Shown piece by piece: positions 7,113-8,106 of a DNA stretch of 8,106 nucleotides (positions are counted from its first letter, which is position 1; the number at the start of each line of letters is the position of its first letter). Under the pieces are notes generated by a model. The model made no database searches. It was given only the letters and a program-made list of their open reading frames with translations, and had not been told where the DNA came from. The position numbers were made by a program, and so were the translations under genes. The DNA is from Lysobacteraceae bacterium (GTDB lineage Bacteria; Pseudomonadota; Gammaproteobacteria; Xanthomonadales; Xanthomonadaceae), in contig JAQGOI010000368.1 of NCBI GenBank assembly GCA_028293685.1, forward strand, positions 1 through 8,106, in the 5' to 3' direction.

Positions 7113-8106
7113 CCGTGCGCGAGCGCAGAGCGCCGGGCTGGTGGTACGACGATGGCGAGCCACCCGCTGGCGCACGACTGCTTTCAACGGTGTACGGCCG
7201 GCTGGTCAGCACCCGACGGGCGCTCTATCGGGCTGGCTTGCTGCGTCATGCGCGCAGCCGAGTACCCGTTGTCGTCATCGGCAACCTGATTGCCGGCGGC
7301 AGCGGCAAGACACCGCTGACCATCGCGGTTGTCGAACGCCTGCGGTCTGAAGGCTGGAATCCGGGGGTCGCCACGCGCGGATACGGACGTGCCAATCCCA
7401 AGGGCGCGTTGTGGGTCGATCACAGCACGGATCCTGCAGCAGGTGGCGATGAGGCCGTGCTGATCGCATCGCGTACCGGATGCAGCGTCCGAGTTGACCG
7501 CGACCGTTTCGCGGCTGCAAATGCGCTCGCGGACGCGGGTTGCGATGTCGTCGTTTGCGACGATGGATTGCAGCATTACGCCATGGCGCGCGATGTGGAG
7601 ATCGAAGTCATCGATGGGCGTCGTCGCTACGGCAACGGATTGTTGCTGCCCGCCGGCCCACAGCGCGAGCCCGTCGCGCGCGGGGCCGAATGCGATTTTC
7701 GCGTCGTCAACCTGCCGTCCGGCGATCCGGAGGAAGCCAGCGCTGGTTTTGGCGAATGGCCGATGCGCCTGCTTGCGCACAGCGCCGTGCCGGTGCTTGG
7801 TGGCAGGCCGCAACCGCTCGCGGCCTTTGTCGGGCAACGCGTGCACGCCGTTGCCGGCATCGGCGACCCTGAACGTTATTTTGCAATGCTGCGGGCGCTG
7901 GACATCGCGGTGGTCCCACACGCATTTGCCGATCATCATCGCTATACGGCTGGGGACTTCCAGTTCGGCAGCGACCTGCCGGTGTTGATGACCGAAAAAG
8001 ATGCGGTGAAATGCATGGCCTTCGCCACCACCCGGCACTACAGCGTTCCGGTGAGCACCGAGTTGCCGGAAGCCTTTTTTGTGGCGCTGCTGGACCGGCT
8101 GCACAG
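7109..8106 (+). CDS. lpxK: Tetraacyldisaccharide 4'-kinase LpxK (3' truncated)
   Basis: Membrane-associated kinase that phosphorylates the 4' position of tetraacyldisaccharide 1-phosphate with ATP to make lipid IVA, the sixth step of the Raetz lipid A pathway. The frame is open from ATG 7109 to the window end, giving 332 complete codons; E. coli LpxK is 328 residues, so little is likely missing. Visible are an amphipathic N-terminal helix with [15 protein letters not shown] (29-43), Walker [13 protein letters not shown] (58-69), TRGYGR (89-94), GGDEAVLIA (112-120), the catalytic-site motif CDDGLQH (150-156), [15 protein letters not shown] (275-280) and MTEKDAVK (294-301). ATG overlaps the msbA stop (ATGA), and GAGGTG at 7095-7100 lies 8 nt upstream. 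MsbA and LpxK are co-encoded in many Gammaproteobacteria. kdsB would be a typical next gene, but it is outside the window. Confidence 0.95.
   Translation, partial: MTVRERRAPGWWYDDGEPPAGARLLSTVYGRLVSTRRALYRAGLLRHARSRVPVVVIGNLIAGGSGKTPLTIAVVERLRSEGWNPGVATRGYGRANPKGALWVDHSTDPAAGGDEAVLIASRTGCSVRVDRDRFAAANALADAGCDVVVCDDGLQHYAMARDVEIEVIDGRRRYGNGLLLPAGPQREPVARGAECDFRVVNLPSGDPEEASAGFGEWPMRLLAHSAVPVLGGRPQPLAAFVGQRVHAVAGIGDPERYFAMLRALDIAVVPHAFADHHRYTAGDFQFGSDLPVLMTEKDAVKCMAFATTRHYSVPVSTELPEAFFVALLDRLH

Noticed and set aside
5262..7187. Long open frame on the - strand (641 codons) opposite exbD end and msbA
   Set aside because: Translation is rich in Gln, His, Arg and Ala with no domain pattern. It is the antisense shadow expected of high-GC codon bias over msbA, whose motifs are complete.
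7184..8104. Open frame on the - strand opposite lpxK
   Set aside because: The + strand lpxK carries all family motifs along the same bases. The antisense translation shows no family signature.
1..8106. Mobile elements, CRISPR arrays, tRNA/rRNA, defence or toxin-antitoxin genes
   Set aside because: I found no terminal inverted repeats, transposase motifs, regularly spaced repeats, or tRNA-like folds. Coding sequence of conserved envelope genes fills nearly the whole window.

Overview
The window is a compact, high-GC stretch of Gram-negative chromosome. Every gene lies on the + strand, and all belong to cell-envelope or DNA-uptake families: lipoprotein-releasing permease (5' truncated) - lolD - comEC - exbB - exbD - msbA - lpxK (3' truncated). 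The order and the protein sequences, especially MsbA, ExbB and ExbD, most resemble the Xanthomonadales/Lysobacterales group of Gammaproteobacteria (Xanthomonas, Lysobacter, Rhodanobacter, Dyella relatives). That placement is inferred from recognised sequence and gene order; no database search was possible.

Layout. Positions 1-998 hold most of a LolC/LolE-family permease and 991-1704 its ATPase LolD. Together they form the ABC machine that releases outer-membrane-destined lipoproteins from the inner membrane to LolA. Four bases later comEC (1709-4129) begins; it encodes the inner-membrane channel that takes up transforming single-stranded DNA. The only real gap, 4130-4253, holds a short GC hairpin, no convincing terminator or promoter, and the ribosome binding site of exbB. 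Then follow exbB (4254-4916) and exbD (4927-5349), a proton-driven TolQR/ExbBD-type motor. Next is msbA (5346-7112), the lipid A-core flippase, and lpxK (7109 to the window end), the lipid A 4'-kinase.

The genes are tightly packed. There are overlaps at lolC/lolD (8 bp), exbD/msbA (TTGA) and msbA/lpxK (ATGA), and gaps of 4 nt (lolD-comEC) and 10 nt (exbB-exbD). This suggests translational coupling in two blocks, lol-comEC and exbBD-msbA-lpxK. Three starts are non-ATG: GTG for exbB, GTG for exbD and TTG for msbA.

Functionally the window covers lipoprotein sorting, the last kinase step before lipid A acylation, and lipid A export. ComEC is a long-standing neighbour of msbA/lpxK in Gammaproteobacteria. 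The ExbBD pair has no TonB-like partner gene here, so its client is the main open question. I see no mobile element, CRISPR array, RNA gene, toxin-antitoxin or defence system, and no evidence for an undescribed multi-gene system; this looks like conserved chromosomal core.
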